This document shows positions 34,307 through 43,488 of a DNA stretch of 64,000 bases, one piece after another; the first letter of the stretch is position 1, and the number at the start of each line of letters is the position of its first letter. Position numbers and translations under genes: made by a program. A model generated the notes under the pieces. It saw only the letters and a program-made list of their open reading frames with translations, made no database searches and was not told the DNA's origin. This DNA is from DATMER01 sp040349255 (GTDB lineage Bacteria; Acidobacteriota; Thermoanaerobaculia; Multivoradales; UBA5704): contig JBEQUE010000024.1 in the NCBI GenBank assembly GCA_040349255.1, forward strand, positions 1 to 64,000. The letters are read 5' to 3'.

Positions 34307-36070
34307 ATGAGCCTCACCCCGGAGCTGGTCGCCGACATCCTGGTCCGCCAGGGCCTCATCACCGCGGACCAGGGGGATGCCATCAAGCAGGAGGCCCGCC
34401 TCGTGCCGGGCCGGGTGCGCTCGTCGAGCGCCTACGAGCAGAAGTCGCTCGCCTACGAGGTGGTCACCCGCCTGAGACTGCCGAACCTCAAGGACTCGGG
34501 CGGGTTGATCGCGGACGTGGACATCTCCCATGCGATCGCCCGCGACGCGAAGCTCGACCACGTGCGCATCGACACGCTGTCGCTCAACGCGGACCTCATC
34601 GAGTCCAAGATGTCGCGCCCGTTCGCGAAGCGGCACCGGATGATCCCGCTGGAGATGTCGAACGGCCGGCTGCGGGTGGCCTGCGCCAACCCCTACGACA
34701 TCGAGGGGATCGACTCCTTCAAGAGGATCGCCGGCCGCGACGTCGAGCTGGTGGTGGCCGCCGAGCCCGAGTTGCTCAAGGCGTTGACCGAGTTCTACGG
34801 CCTGCGCCACTCGGTCAAGAGGGCCGAGAAGGACCTGACCTCCGGCATCGACCTCGGCAACCTCGAGCAGCTCGTCCGCATGAAGAGCGAGAACGAGATC
34901 GAGTCGAGCGACCAGCACGTGGTCAACGCGGTCGAGTTCATGCTCCAGCACTCGTTCGACACCCGGGCGAGCGACATTCACGTCGAGCCCAAGCGCGACC
35001 GCAGCCTGATCCGCTTCCGGATCGACGGCGTGCTGCACGACATCCAGACCATGCCGAAGGTGGTTCACGCCGCCGTGGTGTCGCGCATCAAGACCATGGC
35101 GCGCCTCGACATCGCCGAGAAGCGGCGGCCGCAGGACGGCCGGGTCAAGACCACCCGCGGCGGCCGCGAGGTCGAGCTGCGCGTGGCCACGCTGCCGGTC
35201 GCGTTCGGCGAGAAGGTCGTGATGCGCATCTTCGATCCGCAGGTGCTGATGCAGGACCTGACCGCGATCGGCTTCTATCCGGACGAGCTCCAGGTGTTCA
35301 ACGATTTCATCAGCCGGCCGCACGGCATCGTGCTGGTGACCGGTCCGACCGGCTCGGGCAAGACGACGACGCTCTACTCCGCGCTCAAGGTGATCGCCAC
35401 GCGCGAGATCAACGTGACGACCATCGAGGACCCGATCGAGATGGTGCACGAGGATCTGAACCAGACGGCGGTGCAGAACAAGATCGGGGTGACGTTCGCG
35501 AGCGCGCTGCGCCACATCCTGCGCCAGGATCCGGACGTGATCATGGTGGGCGAGATCCGCGACCCCGAGACCGCGCAGTACTCGATCCAGGCGGCGCTCA
35601 CCGGCCACCTGGTGTTCTCGACGCTGCACACGAACGACGCCGCCTCGTCGATCTCGCGCCTGGCGGATCTTGGGGTCGAGCGCTTCCTGATCAGCTCGAC
35701 GCTGGTGGGCTCGATGGCGCAGCGGCTGCTGCGCCGGATCTGCTCGCACTGCGCCACGGAGCGCTATCTGACGGCCGAGGAGATCGCCACGCTGCGCCTC
35801 GCGGTGCCGCCGGGCAAGCGGGTCAAGGTGAAAGAAGGCGAAGGCTGTTTCGAGTGCCGGGGCACGGGCTACATCGGCCGCACCGGCATCTTCGAGATGC
35901 TGCCGATCGACGACGCGGTCAAGAACCTGATCGTCAACGGCGCCGATTCGCCCGAGATCAAGCGCGAGGCCACCAAGAACGGCATGAGGACTCTACGGCA
36001 GTCCGCACTGCGCAAGCTGGCCGAAGGGATCACTACCTTTGAGGAGGTGGTGCGGGTGACGGGGTTGTAG
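34307..36070 (+). CDS. Type II secretion / type IV pilus assembly ATPase (GspE/PilB)
   Basis: 587-aa traffic ATPase. The N-terminal MshEN/GspE-II domain (about 1-180) precedes the ATPase core with Walker A GPTGSGKT (346-353), an aspartate box near 380, Walker B DPDVIMVGEIRD (from 408) and a tetracysteine zinc site (Cys479, 482, 514, 517). It drives pilus or pseudopilus assembly at the inner membrane. No other secretion or pilus gene is in the window, so which machine it serves cannot be settled here. Confidence 0.93.
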   Translation: MSLTPELVADILVRQGLITADQGDAIKQEARLVPGRVRSSSAYEQKSLAYEVVTRLRLPNLKDSGGLIADVDISHAIARDAKLDHVRIDTLSLNADLIESKMSRPFAKRHRMIPLEMSNGRLRVACANPYDIEGIDSFKRIAGRDVELVVAAEPELLKALTEFYGLRHSVKRAEKDLTSGIDLGNLEQLVRMKSENEIESSDQHVVNAVEFMLQHSFDTRASDIHVEPKRDRSLIRFRIDGVLHDIQTMPKVVHAAVVSRIKTMARLDIAEKRRPQDGRVKTTRGGREVELRVATLPVAFGEKVVMRIFDPQVLMQDLTAIGFYPDELQVFNDFISRPHGIVLVTGPTGSGKTTTLYSALKVIATREINVTTIEDPIEMVHEDLNQTAVQNKIGVTFASALRHILRQDPDVIMVGEIRDPETAQYSIQAALTGHLVFSTLHTNDAASSISRLADLGVERFLISSTLVGSMAQRLLRRICSHCATERYLTAEEIATLRLAVPPGKRVKVKEGEGCFECRGTGYIGRTGIFEMLPIDDAVKNLIVNGADSPEIKREATKNGMRTLRQSALRKLAEGITTFEEVVRVTGL

Positions 36071-36076
36071 GGGCCC

Positions 36077-36862
36077 TCACCCCGGGTTGGCGAAGTACTC
36101 CGCCACCAGCTCCTTCGCCCGCTGGGCGTCGGCCCGCGGCTCGGCGATGCGGCTGAAGAGCGTGCGGTAGGTGGCCTGGAGGGTCTCCAGGTCCTGCTGC
36201 TGCAGGAGCTTGTGGAGCTGGTCCAGGGCGCGCTGCGAGGCCTCGGGGTGGAGGCGGGCCTCGGACTCGCGCTCGAGGAGGACCATGGCGAAGAGGAGCG
36301 GCTCGGGGAGGTCCTCGAAGGCGGCTTCCGGCGGAGGGGCCGGCGGCGGCGAAGCCGGCTCCTTCACGGGCTGCGCCTGGACGATGATCGTGTCGTCGAG
36401 CGACTTCGGGAGACCGGGCTGCGGGCTCCGCTTCTCGAAGAAGGGCAGCGTGCGCATCTGGTGCGCGAAGCGTGAGAAGAGGCCCATCAGCTCCTTCTCC
36501 GACGAGAAGTTGCCGACCAGCCGCGCGTCCCGGCCGATCTCCAGCCGCTGCGTCTCCTGGAGGACCACGTGGGCGCGCGCGCCGTCCTCCAGGTGGAGCG
36601 AGCGCGCGCTCACCTTCCAGGCGGTCAGGAAGCCCTGCACATAGCAGGTCTCGACGCAGCGCACGGTGCCGGCCTCGACTTCCACTCCGCGGTCGATCCG
36701 GATCGAGCCGCCGAGCGACTCCAGCGTGCCGTACTTGCCCGAATTCTGGACCACCACGTTGCCGGGCGCGTGGATCGAGAGCTGGCCTTCCTGGTCCAGC
36801 TCGATGCGGGTGCCCCGCGGGATGATCAGGGTGGGAGCGGTTTCGTCCATGGTGCTTTTCAT
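36077..36862 (-). CDS. Bactofilin-like polymer-forming protein
   Basis: 261 aa. The N-terminal half (about 10-130) is a bactofilin/DUF583-like right-handed beta-helix: repeated short strands such as LSIHAPGNVVVQNSG, LESLGGSIRIDRGVEVEAG, SARSLHLEDGARAHVV and RLEIGRDARLVGNF. A Pro-rich linker and a helical C-terminal domain follow. It lies 8 bp downstream of an M23 peptidase gene. Bactofilin next to an M23/LytM peptidase is a recurrent pair in cell-shape control, which supports the call. ATG 36862; a second in-frame ATG lies 12 bp downstream. Confidence 0.75.
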   Translation of the reverse strand: MKSTMDETAPTLIIPRGTRIELDQEGQLSIHAPGNVVVQNSGKYGTLESLGGSIRIDRGVEVEAGTVRCVETCYVQGFLTAWKVSARSLHLEDGARAHVVLQETQRLEIGRDARLVGNFSSEKELMGLFSRFAHQMRTLPFFEKRSPQPGLPKSLDDTIIVQAQPVKEPASPPPAPPPEAAFEDLPEPLLFAMVLLERESEARLHPEASQRALDQLHKLLQQQDLETLQATYRTLFSRIAEPRADAQRAKELVAEYFANPG

Positions 36863-36870
36863 GACGATGA

Positions 36871-37974
36871 CTACTTTCCGACGAGGGGCGGCAGCGGCTC
36901 GTAGCCCTCCACCGGTGGATTGTTGCGCGCCTGCAGCAGCAGCCGTTCCTCGTTCTGCCAGCGATGGTCCAGGATGTAGATCAGGGGATCGGCCGGCACC
37001 CACCGGCCATCCGCGAGCTTGCGCCGGACTTCGTAATGCACGTGCGGGCTCGTGCTCCAGCCCGTGTTGCCGACCGTGGCCAGGACGTCGCCCTGTTTCA
37101 CTTTCTGGCCCGTCCGGACCTTGAGCTCGTCGCAGTGCCCGAAGAGGGTGACGAAGCCGTCGCCGTTGCGCACCATGACGAGGTTGCCGAAGCGCCACCA
37201 GTGAAGGCTGCGGCCCATCGGGTAGACGCCGGCGAAGACCACCACGCCGTCGGCCGGCGAGAGGATCGGCTTGCCCACCGGCGCGGCCAGGTCGAGGCCG
37301 GTGTGGAGCTCGAACTCCTTGGTGTACGGGCTGCGGCGGCGCCCGAACGGGCTGATCAGGACGAAGTCGCCGCCCTGGATCGGACAGAACGAGGGCGTTG
37401 TCCGCACCTGGTCCTTGTGCTCCTGCTCGAACGCCCGGACCTGCCGGAGGAAGGCGCTGAGCACGGTCAGGCGCTCGCCGATCCGCGCCTGGAGGCGGTT
37501 GCCCTGCTCGATCGTCCCCGAGTAGATCGAGTCGGGCGCCGGCGGCACCTCGACCGCGCGGCCCCGGCCCGCCGCCTGCCGGTCGGCTTCGAGCCCGTAG
37601 GCGAGCAGGATCTTGTTCATCCTCAGGTTCAAGCCGCCGGTCCTCTCCTGGAGCTGCTGCAGGCGGCCGACCAGCTCCTGCAGACGGTCTCCCTGGTTCG
37701 CGCGCTCGGAGACCAGCAGCCCGTACTCCTGCCGGTTCAGCATGCCGCCGATCACGCCGGGCGCGGACCAGGCGGCCACCGCGAGGAAGCCGAGATAGGC
37801 GAGCGCCGGGATGCACCAGAGGGTGAGCTGGCGCCGCGTGAGGAAGAGGTAGCGCACCCGCCGCCGGATGTCGCTCGGATGGATCTGAACCTCCAGGGTC
37901 CAGGTCTCGGGAGCGCCGCCATCCCTCGACGGACGGGGCGGCGGGCGGAGCCAGGAGGGCAGCCGGAGCTTCAT
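36871..37974 (-). CDS. M23 (LytM) family peptidoglycan endopeptidase
   Basis: 367 aa: a short cytoplasmic N-terminus, one transmembrane helix (about 52-75), a coiled-coil-like periplasmic stalk (about 85-190), then an M23 domain with zinc ligands in ELHTGLDLA and HVHYEV. It cuts peptide cross-links in peptidoglycan or serves as a scaffold. It forms a run with suhB upstream (7 bp gap) and the bactofilin-like gene downstream. Confidence 0.9.
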   Translation of the reverse strand: MKLRLPSWLRPPPRPSRDGGAPETWTLEVQIHPSDIRRRVRYLFLTRRQLTLWCIPALAYLGFLAVAAWSAPGVIGGMLNRQEYGLLVSERANQGDRLQELVGRLQQLQERTGGLNLRMNKILLAYGLEADRQAAGRGRAVEVPPAPDSIYSGTIEQGNRLQARIGERLTVLSAFLRQVRAFEQEHKDQVRTTPSFCPIQGGDFVLISPFGRRRSPYTKEFELHTGLDLAAPVGKPILSPADGVVVFAGVYPMGRSLHWWRFGNLVMVRNGDGFVTLFGHCDELKVRTGQKVKQGDVLATVGNTGWSTSPHVHYEVRRKLADGRWVPADPLIYILDHRWQNEERLLLQARNNPPVEGYEPLPPLVGK

Positions 37975-37981
37975 CGGTCCC

Positions 37982-38827
37982 TCAGCCGACCGCGATCTCC
38001 AGGGCGGACTGGAAGGGGTTCAGCCGGTCGATCTCCGCCTCGCTGGCGTGCTTCGCGACCGCGGCCCGGAGCTCCGCATGGAGCGGCCCCCCGCCGGCCA
38101 GGATGTTGCCGCTCTGGAAGAAGCGCCCACCGCCGTCCAGGTCGGTCACCACGCCGCCGGCCTCCCGGATGAGCAGGATGCCGGCGCCGATGTCCCAGGG
38201 CGAGAGCCGGAACTCGAAGAAGCCGTCGTAGACCCCGGCCGCGGTGTAGGCCAGGTCGAGCGCCGCCGCTCCGCAGCGCCGGATCGCCTTGGCCTTCTGG
38301 AAGACCTCGCGGAAGATGGAGAGGTAGACGTCGAGCGTGGGCAGCGCCCGGAACGGGTAGCCGGTCGCCAGGAAGGCGCCGCCCAGCCCGCCCTGGCCGG
38401 AGACGCGCATGGGCCGGCCGTTCCAGAACGCGCCGCCGCCGCGGGTGGCGGTGAAGACGTTGTTGCCCTCGGGATCGTGGACCACGCCGGCCAGCAGCTC
38501 GCTCCCCCGCCGGCAGGCCACGGACACGCAGTAGACGGGCAGGCCCTGCAGGAAGTTGGTGGTGCCGTCGAGCGGATCGATCAGCCACTGGTGGTCGCCC
38601 TCTCCCTCTCCCGCTCCGCCGCCCTCCTCGGCGAGGATGCGGTGGTCGGGGAAGCGGCGGCGGATCTCGGCCAGGACGGCGGCCTCGCTCTCGCGGTCGG
38701 CCTGGGTGACGAAGTCGTTCAGGCCCTTGCGGTCGACCGTCAGGCCTTCGCGCCGGAAGTAGCGCCCCACCACGTCCGCTCCGGCCTTCGCCGCGGCCAT
38801 GGCCGTTTGAAGAAGCTCGTCGTGCAT
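37982..38827 (-). CDS. suhB: Inositol-1-monophosphatase family protein
   Basis: 281-aa Mg2+-dependent phosphatase of the IMPase/SuhB family. Metal-binding motifs are EEGGG (position of the conserved Glu), DPLDGTTNF and, near the C-terminus, WDIGAGILLIREAGG. Substrates may be inositol phosphate, a sugar phosphate or PAP. ATG 38827 is preferred to an upstream start because the family alignment begins there (MHDELLQTA). Confidence 0.9.
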   Translation of the reverse strand: MHDELLQTAMAAAKAGADVVGRYFRREGLTVDRKGLNDFVTQADRESEAAVLAEIRRRFPDHRILAEEGGGAGEGEGDHQWLIDPLDGTTNFLQGLPVYCVSVACRRGSELLAGVVHDPEGNNVFTATRGGGAFWNGRPMRVSGQGGLGGAFLATGYPFRALPTLDVYLSIFREVFQKAKAIRRCGAAALDLAYTAAGVYDGFFEFRLSPWDIGAGILLIREAGGVVTDLDGGGRFFQSGNILAGGGPLHAELRAAVAKHASEAEIDRLNPFQSALEIAVG

Positions 38828-38909
38828 AGGCCCACCATTATGCCAGGAACGGGCCAAGTTGCCTTGTCTTAACGGTTTTTGCCGCCTGCGGCGGTCCGGT
38901 GGAGAGAAA

Positions 38910-40256
38910 TCAGGGCAGCTCGAGGCCCTGCGCGGCGGGCGACAGCGAGATTGCCTGCGGCAGGTGGGTCCCCTCCACCCAGACGATGCGCTGGGAGCCC
39001 AGCTCGCCCTTGAGGCCCGCGAAGGCCGCGCGCAGGCCGGGCAGGGTCGAGACGTCCTCGGCGTCGCCCCAGGCCGTGGACAGGGCCCCGGACACGGGTC
39101 CCTCCCCCACCTTCCAGACGAAGAGCGGCACCCGGATCGCGGCCAGATACCGCCGCACCGTGGCCGGATCGTAGCGGCTCCTGTCCTCCGGGTTCGGACC
39201 CACCAGCAGCACCACGGCGCGCGGGCCGTTGCCGGCCATCGCCTGGAGACCCGCCACGGCCACGGCGTCGGCCAGGCGCTGCGGGCCCTTGCCCATCTGG
39301 TCGTGGTTCGGCTGGACGCTCGTCAGCACCCAGTGCAACCCGCCGTCCAGCACGGAGAAGACCCGGGACTGAGGGAACAGCTCGGACTTGAGCGCGCCCT
39401 GGCCGTACGACGAGGAGACGGGCCAGACGAAGCGCACCGTGGCCTCGTTGCCGAGCGCGAGCATGTCCTTCTGGTAGATGGGCTTGTAGGTCAGCGCCGC
39501 GGTCCCGTCCTGGGCCCGGAGCAGGCGGTCGTCCCCGAGCTTCTCCAGGGCCTCGGCGACGCCGGGGCCCAGGTCGCGCACGATCACCACCTCTCCCGGC
39601 CCCTCGTCGACCGCCGCCACGGTCAGCGCCCGGCCATCGGCCTCGAGCCAGCCCGCGAGCGCCTGGGGCGCGGGCATCCGGCCCTGGCGCAGCCGCACCG
39701 GCACGGCCGTCAGCTCCGTGGAAAGCTCCGCCCCGTACCGGCCGCCGAACACCACGTCCCGGCGGGCGGTCACGTTCGAGGGGAAGGTCAGCTCCGCGCT
39801 CAGCACGTGCGGGGCCTCGGGGTCGTAGGGCGGCAGCGGCGAGCGGCCGACCTGGTCGGGACTGAGCGGCTTGTCGTCCAGGGTGACGCGGGCCGCGACG
39901 GGCCGCTCGCCCGTGCGGCTCTGCCAGGTGATCCGCACCCGGGTGGGCTTCGCGGCCGGGCCTTCGAGCACGATGCCCACCTCCGCCGCCGGCCGCGGCA
40001 GGTTCACCCACTGGCGCGTGCGCGCCACCTCCTGGCCGGCCTCGTCCAGGCCGCGCGCCACCAGCTCGTGCGGGAGGAGGCCGGCCCCGAAATCGACCTG
40101 CCCCTTCCACGGGCTTCCCTTGGGTGGCGCGATCCGGCCCGCGGCGGCCCCGTCGAGCAGGAGGTCCACCGACGCGACCGGCCCCTCCACGGCCAGCTCG
40201 ACCGGGTAGGCGCCGAGGGTGAGCCCGAGGAACAGGGTCAGGAAGGCGATCTGCAT
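38910..40256 (-). CDS. Secreted VWFA-like protein
   Basis: 448 aa with a signal peptide (about 1-17) and a body like acidobacterial VWFA-related proteins: beta-rich N-terminal half, then a VWA-like domain with RVFSVLDGGLHWVLTSV, an NHDQMGKGPQRLADAV helix and a GPRAVVLLVG strand. The classical MIDAS DxSxS motif is not evident. ATG 40256 has GAGGAGG eight bases upstream. Role unknown; probably cell envelope. Confidence 0.65.
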   Translation of the reverse strand: MQIAFLTLFLGLTLGAYPVELAVEGPVASVDLLLDGAAAGRIAPPKGSPWKGQVDFGAGLLPHELVARGLDEAGQEVARTRQWVNLPRPAAEVGIVLEGPAAKPTRVRITWQSRTGERPVAARVTLDDKPLSPDQVGRSPLPPYDPEAPHVLSAELTFPSNVTARRDVVFGGRYGAELSTELTAVPVRLRQGRMPAPQALAGWLEADGRALTVAAVDEGPGEVVIVRDLGPGVAEALEKLGDDRLLRAQDGTAALTYKPIYQKDMLALGNEATVRFVWPVSSSYGQGALKSELFPQSRVFSVLDGGLHWVLTSVQPNHDQMGKGPQRLADAVAVAGLQAMAGNGPRAVVLLVGPNPEDRSRYDPATVRRYLAAIRVPLFVWKVGEGPVSGALSTAWGDAEDVSTLPGLRAAFAGLKGELGSQRIVWVEGTHLPQAISLSPAAQGLELP

Positions 40257-40317
40257 GGGAAAAACCTCCTCGCGACGGTCCTCCTCCATTTTATGCTCGG
40301 AATCTCGATCTGACCCC

Positions 40318-40348
40318 TTGACCCTCACGCGACGTGAGGCTCTATCTT
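40318..40348 (+). promoter_or_regulatory. MerR-type promoter with 19-bp spacer
   Basis: -35 TTGACC (40318-40323) and -10 TATCTT (40343-40348) are separated by 19 bp, two more than optimal. The spacer holds a perfect 7-bp dyad CCTCACG-CGA-CGTGAGG (40323-40339). This is the geometry of MerR-family activators, which twist overlong spacers. It lies upstream of the MerR/TipA gene, implying autoregulation. Confidence 0.87.
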
Positions 40349-40404
40349 GAGACCGTGGCCGCCCCGCCTGGCAGAAAAACCGGGGGCAGAAAGGAGCTGG
40401 AACC

Positions 40405-41136
40405 ATGCGCCTGTGGAAGGTGGGAGAGCTGGCGAAGCACACCGGTCTGACCGTCCGTGCTCTGCACCACTACGATGAGATCGGGCTCCTCTCTCCTTCG
40501 CACCGGAGCGAGGCCGGGTACCGTCTCTACGACGGCGAGGACATCGCCCGTCTGCTGCAGATCCTGTCCCTGCGGCAGGTCGGGTTCTCGCTCGACGAGA
40601 TCGGCGACTGCCTGTCCCGGCCCGAGAACACGCTGGAGCGGGTGCTCGAGCTCCACATCGGCCGCCTCCGCGACGGGATCGAGCTGCAGAGGAAGCTCTG
40701 CAGCCGGCTGGAGGCGGTGTCGGAGCGGCTGCGCGCGGCGGAGGCGGTCTCCGTCGAAGATTTCCTCGAAACCATGGAGGCCATTCAAATGTTCGAGAAG
40801 CACTTCACCGAAGAGCAGAGAAACCAGATCGAGGCGCGCGGCAAGGCGATCGGCCAGGACCGGATCAAGTCGGTCGAGGCCGAGTGGCCGCAGCTCATCG
40901 CCAAGGTCCGCGCCGAGATGGACAAGGGCACGGACCCGGCGAGCGGCGACGTCCAGGCGCTCATGGGCCGCTGGAAGGAGCTCCTCGCCGAGTTCACCGG
41001 CGGCGACCCGGGCATCCAGAAGTCGCTCAACCGGATGTATCAGCAGGAGCCGTCGGTCCAGCAGCAGACCGGCATCGATCCGGCGCTGATGGAGTACGTC
41101 GGCAAGGCCATGGCGGCGGGCAAGCCCAAGGCCTGA
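40405..41136 (+). CDS. MerR family regulator with TipAS-like domain
   Basis: 243 aa. The MerR winged helix is at residues 4-70 (WKVGELAKHTGLTVRALHHY, then GYRLYDGEDI). A dimerisation coiled coil (about 75-118) and a TipAS-type C-terminal domain (about 125-235, FTEEQRNQIEARGKAIG) follow. TipA-like proteins bind thiopeptides or other drugs and activate their own promoter. The 19-bp-spacer promoter with a perfect dyad upstream fits that mode. A hairpin terminator follows at 41149. Confidence 0.93.
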   Translation: MRLWKVGELAKHTGLTVRALHHYDEIGLLSPSHRSEAGYRLYDGEDIARLLQILSLRQVGFSLDEIGDCLSRPENTLERVLELHIGRLRDGIELQRKLCSRLEAVSERLRAAEAVSVEDFLETMEAIQMFEKHFTEEQRNQIEARGKAIGQDRIKSVEAEWPQLIAKVRAEMDKGTDPASGDVQALMGRWKELLAEFTGGDPGIQKSLNRMYQQEPSVQQQTGIDPALMEYVGKAMAAGKPKA

Positions 41137-41148
41137 AGACCTCGCAAC

Positions 41149-41176
41149 GCCGCCCGGGCGGAAACGTCCGGGCGGC
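41149..41176. terminator. GNRA-capped hairpin between convergent genes
   Basis: 12-bp arms GCCGCCCGGGCG (41149-41160) and CGTCCGGGCGGC (41165-41176), with one G-U pair, close on a GAAA tetraloop. It is located between the stops of the MerR gene (plus) and the zinc-ribbon gene (minus). No T run. Confidence 0.7.
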
Positions 41177-41183
41177 CGCGCCC

Positions 41184-41672
41184 TCAGGCCGCCTGGACGA
41201 CCTGCGAGGCCAGGTGGATGCGCGCGATGCGCGCGAGGTCCTCGGACGGCCGCGTGGGGTCCACCGTGCGCGTCATCCCGGCGATGTTCCGGCAGATCTG
41301 GACCGGCGTCATGATGAGCCCCCAGGGGAAGCCCCACCAGCCGAGCAGCGCGCTGAAGAGGATGCCGCCGACCTGGCTCTTGACGCCGCAGCTCTTGCAG
41401 CTCACCTGGGGCATGCTCTTCCAGCTCGTGAGCAGGAGGGCCGACCACACCTGATGGCTGGTGAACACGTCGATCGGTCCGGAGCCGCCGCACTTCGGGC
41501 ACGGCCCCTGGTGCATGCGGTGGACCAGCTCCTGCACGTGCGCCTCGGGCACCTGCTGGGAACGGATCAGGAGCTGCCCCTTGGCGGCGCACTGGTCGTT
41601 GCAGAACCGGGTGTTGCCCATCTGTGTGCCGCCCATCAGGATCATCGAATTGCAGTAGCCGCACCTCGCCAT
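41184..41672 (-). CDS. Zinc-ribbon membrane-associated protein
   Basis: 162 aa with four Cys pairs: C4xxC7, C24xxxC28 (RFCNDQC), C58xxC61 (GPCPKCGG) and C92xxC95 (SCKSCG), forming two likely zinc ribbons. A hydrophobic stretch follows (about 98-120, GGILFSALLGWWGFPWGL). ATG 41672 has AAGGAGG upstream. No specific function can be assigned; similar short ribbon proteins are often sensors or adaptors. Confidence 0.7.
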   Translation of the reverse strand: MARCGYCNSMILMGGTQMGNTRFCNDQCAAKGQLLIRSQQVPEAHVQELVHRMHQGPCPKCGGSGPIDVFTSHQVWSALLLTSWKSMPQVSCKSCGVKSQVGGILFSALLGWWGFPWGLIMTPVQICRNIAGMTRTVDPTRPSEDLARIARIHLASQVVQAA

Positions 41673-41774
41673 GGCGCCTCCTTCGAGAGACCTCCGTTGC
41701 CTACGGACTGGACTGATCTTGGAAAAATCGTAGTCCAGCCGGACCCGGGAGGTCAACAGCGGCTATTGGAGCGC

Positions 41775-43439
41775 CTATTGGAGATAGCCGAGCGCGCGCA
41801 GGTTTTTCTCGGTCTCGGGATCGAGCGGCGGCGCGGAGGCCTCGGCCACGACGCGCGGCTTGAAGGCCAGCAGGTCGCGCAGCAGCACGCGGGTCGATCG
41901 GCTGCGCTCGCGCGCGAGATCCCGCCGCTGGCCCGGATCGTTCGCGACGTCGTAGAGCTCCACCCGGGAGAGCCGGACGCCGCGCACCTGGAAGCCGCGG
42001 CACTTGTATTCGCCCTGCCCGCCGTGGGTGTGCTCGGGCTCCTCCATCACGCAGCCGTCCGCCTCCAGCTCGACGCGCCCGGGGCCCGCCAGGCGGACCG
42101 GCCGGACCGCGGCCCACTCCGGCGTCAGCGCGGCCTCGCCAAGAATCTGGCCATTCTGCCGGACCGCCAGCCGGCGCGGCCTTCCGAACGAACGGGCCTC
42201 GAACGTCAGGGTCTCTCCGGAGACGTCGAACGAGGCGCGGCGCGGGATCCAGTCGTCCGGCGACGGATCGAACAGCAGCAGGCTTTCGAGCGACCGCGCC
42301 TCTCCGCGATAGACCGCGCGCTCGCCGCCCGCCACCTCCGCCCACGCCGTGCCGGCCACCGGCTCCGCCTCGCGCCCCAGGAGCCCGGCCCGGCTGACGC
42401 CGCTCGAGCGGTCCCTGGGCTTGAGCCGCGCCAGGTCGTAGAGCGTGGCCGGGAGATCGAGGAGCTGGACCACGCCCCGGTGCCGCACGGCCGAGCGTTG
42501 GTCGGGATGGACGACCAGGAGCGGCACGTGGAGCGTCTCGCGGTAGAGCCGGGTGTGGCTCAGCTTGCCGTGGTCGTGCAGCTCCTCGCCATGGTCGGAG
42601 GTCACGATCACCGTGACCTCGTCGTCGAGCCCGAGGCGCGCGAGGTCCGCGAAGAAGTCGCGCACCACCTCGTCGGTCTGGCGGATGCCGGCGTCGTAGA
42701 GCGCCGTGAGCCAGTCCACCACCGGCGGCTGCAGGCGCTCGCCGGTCGCGTTGTGGCGGGTCAGGCCGGGCCCGGTCGCGGGGATCGCGCCGGGCGGCTC
42801 CCCGCCGTTCCAGAACGGCTCGCGGTATTTCGGCGGCGCGTCGTAGGGCGTGTGGACCGCGTAGGTGTGGACGAACACGAAGAAGCGATCCTCGGGCTTG
42901 ATCCCTTCCAGGAAGCGCACGGCGCGGCCGAACGTGGCCTTGATCTTCCGCGCCCCCTGGCGGTCCTGGGCGCTGAACACGTCGAAGCCGCGGCGGAAGC
43001 CGTAGCGCGCCCGCAGGAACCCGCCCTCCGTGAACGCGCCGGTGCGGAACCCCGCGCGCTGGAACACCTCCGGCAGGATCTCCACCTTGTCCGAGAGCAC
43101 CGAGCTCGGCGGGTAGACGCCGTGCTCGCGCGGATGGAGGCCGGTGAGCATCGACATGTGGGAGACCAGGGTGCTCGGGTACTGCGCGTACGCCTCCTCG
43201 AACAGCGTGGCGCGCCGCGCGAGCGAGTCCAGGAACGGGCTGGTCGGCTTCGCATAGCCGTAGCAGCCGAGGTGGTCGGCTCGCAGCGTGTCGATCGAGA
43301 TCAGGATGTAGCCGCGCGTCGCCCGCGGGATGTCCCCGGACGCCCGGGCCGCGGGCGGCTCCGCCTTGCCGCCGCAGCCGCTCGTGGTGATCGCTGCGAT
43401 CACCACGAGCGCCAAGGCCATCCTTCGTGCCTGCTTCAT
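41775..43439 (-). CDS. Alkaline-phosphatase-superfamily lipoprotein (sulfatase-like)
   Basis: 554 aa. The signal peptide has a lipobox-like TSGC (Cys22). The sulfatase/arylsulfatase-type fold shows metal-binding Asp50 in ISIDTLRADHLG and a later TSDHGEEL. The nucleophile position, which in sulfatases is Cys or Ser of CxPxR, is Thr90 (YPSTLVSHMSMLTG), as in phosphodiesterase or phosphoethanolamine-transferase-like members, so sulfatase activity is doubtful. Acts outside the cytoplasm. An alternative start lies 33 bp upstream. Codons 10-21 contain a perfect DNA inverted repeat. Confidence 0.82.
   Translation of the reverse strand: MKQARRMALALVVIAAITTSGCGGKAEPPAARASGDIPRATRGYILISIDTLRADHLGCYGYAKPTSPFLDSLARRATLFEEAYAQYPSTLVSHMSMLTGLHPREHGVYPPSSVLSDKVEILPEVFQRAGFRTGAFTEGGFLRARYGFRRGFDVFSAQDRQGARKIKATFGRAVRFLEGIKPEDRFFVFVHTYAVHTPYDAPPKYREPFWNGGEPPGAIPATGPGLTRHNATGERLQPPVVDWLTALYDAGIRQTDEVVRDFFADLARLGLDDEVTVIVTSDHGEELHDHGKLSHTRLYRETLHVPLLVVHPDQRSAVRHRGVVQLLDLPATLYDLARLKPRDRSSGVSRAGLLGREAEPVAGTAWAEVAGGERAVYRGEARSLESLLLFDPSPDDWIPRRASFDVSGETLTFEARSFGRPRRLAVRQNGQILGEAALTPEWAAVRPVRLAGPGRVELEADGCVMEEPEHTHGGQGEYKCRGFQVRGVRLSRVELYDVANDPGQRRDLARERSRSTRVLLRDLLAFKPRVVAEASAPPLDPETEKNLRALGYLQ
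43379..43411. repeat. Perfect 15-bp inverted repeat in a signal-peptide coding region
   Basis: Arms 43379-43393 and 43397-43411 are exactly complementary with a 3-nt CTG loop. It covers codons 10-21 of the sulfatase-like gene (the LVVIAAITTSG region). In mRNA it would be a very stable hairpin just after the start. Confidence 0.85.
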
Positions 43440-43488
43440 CGGGCGGGATGATACAGGATGGAGCCCGCCCACACCGCCAGGAACCGGG

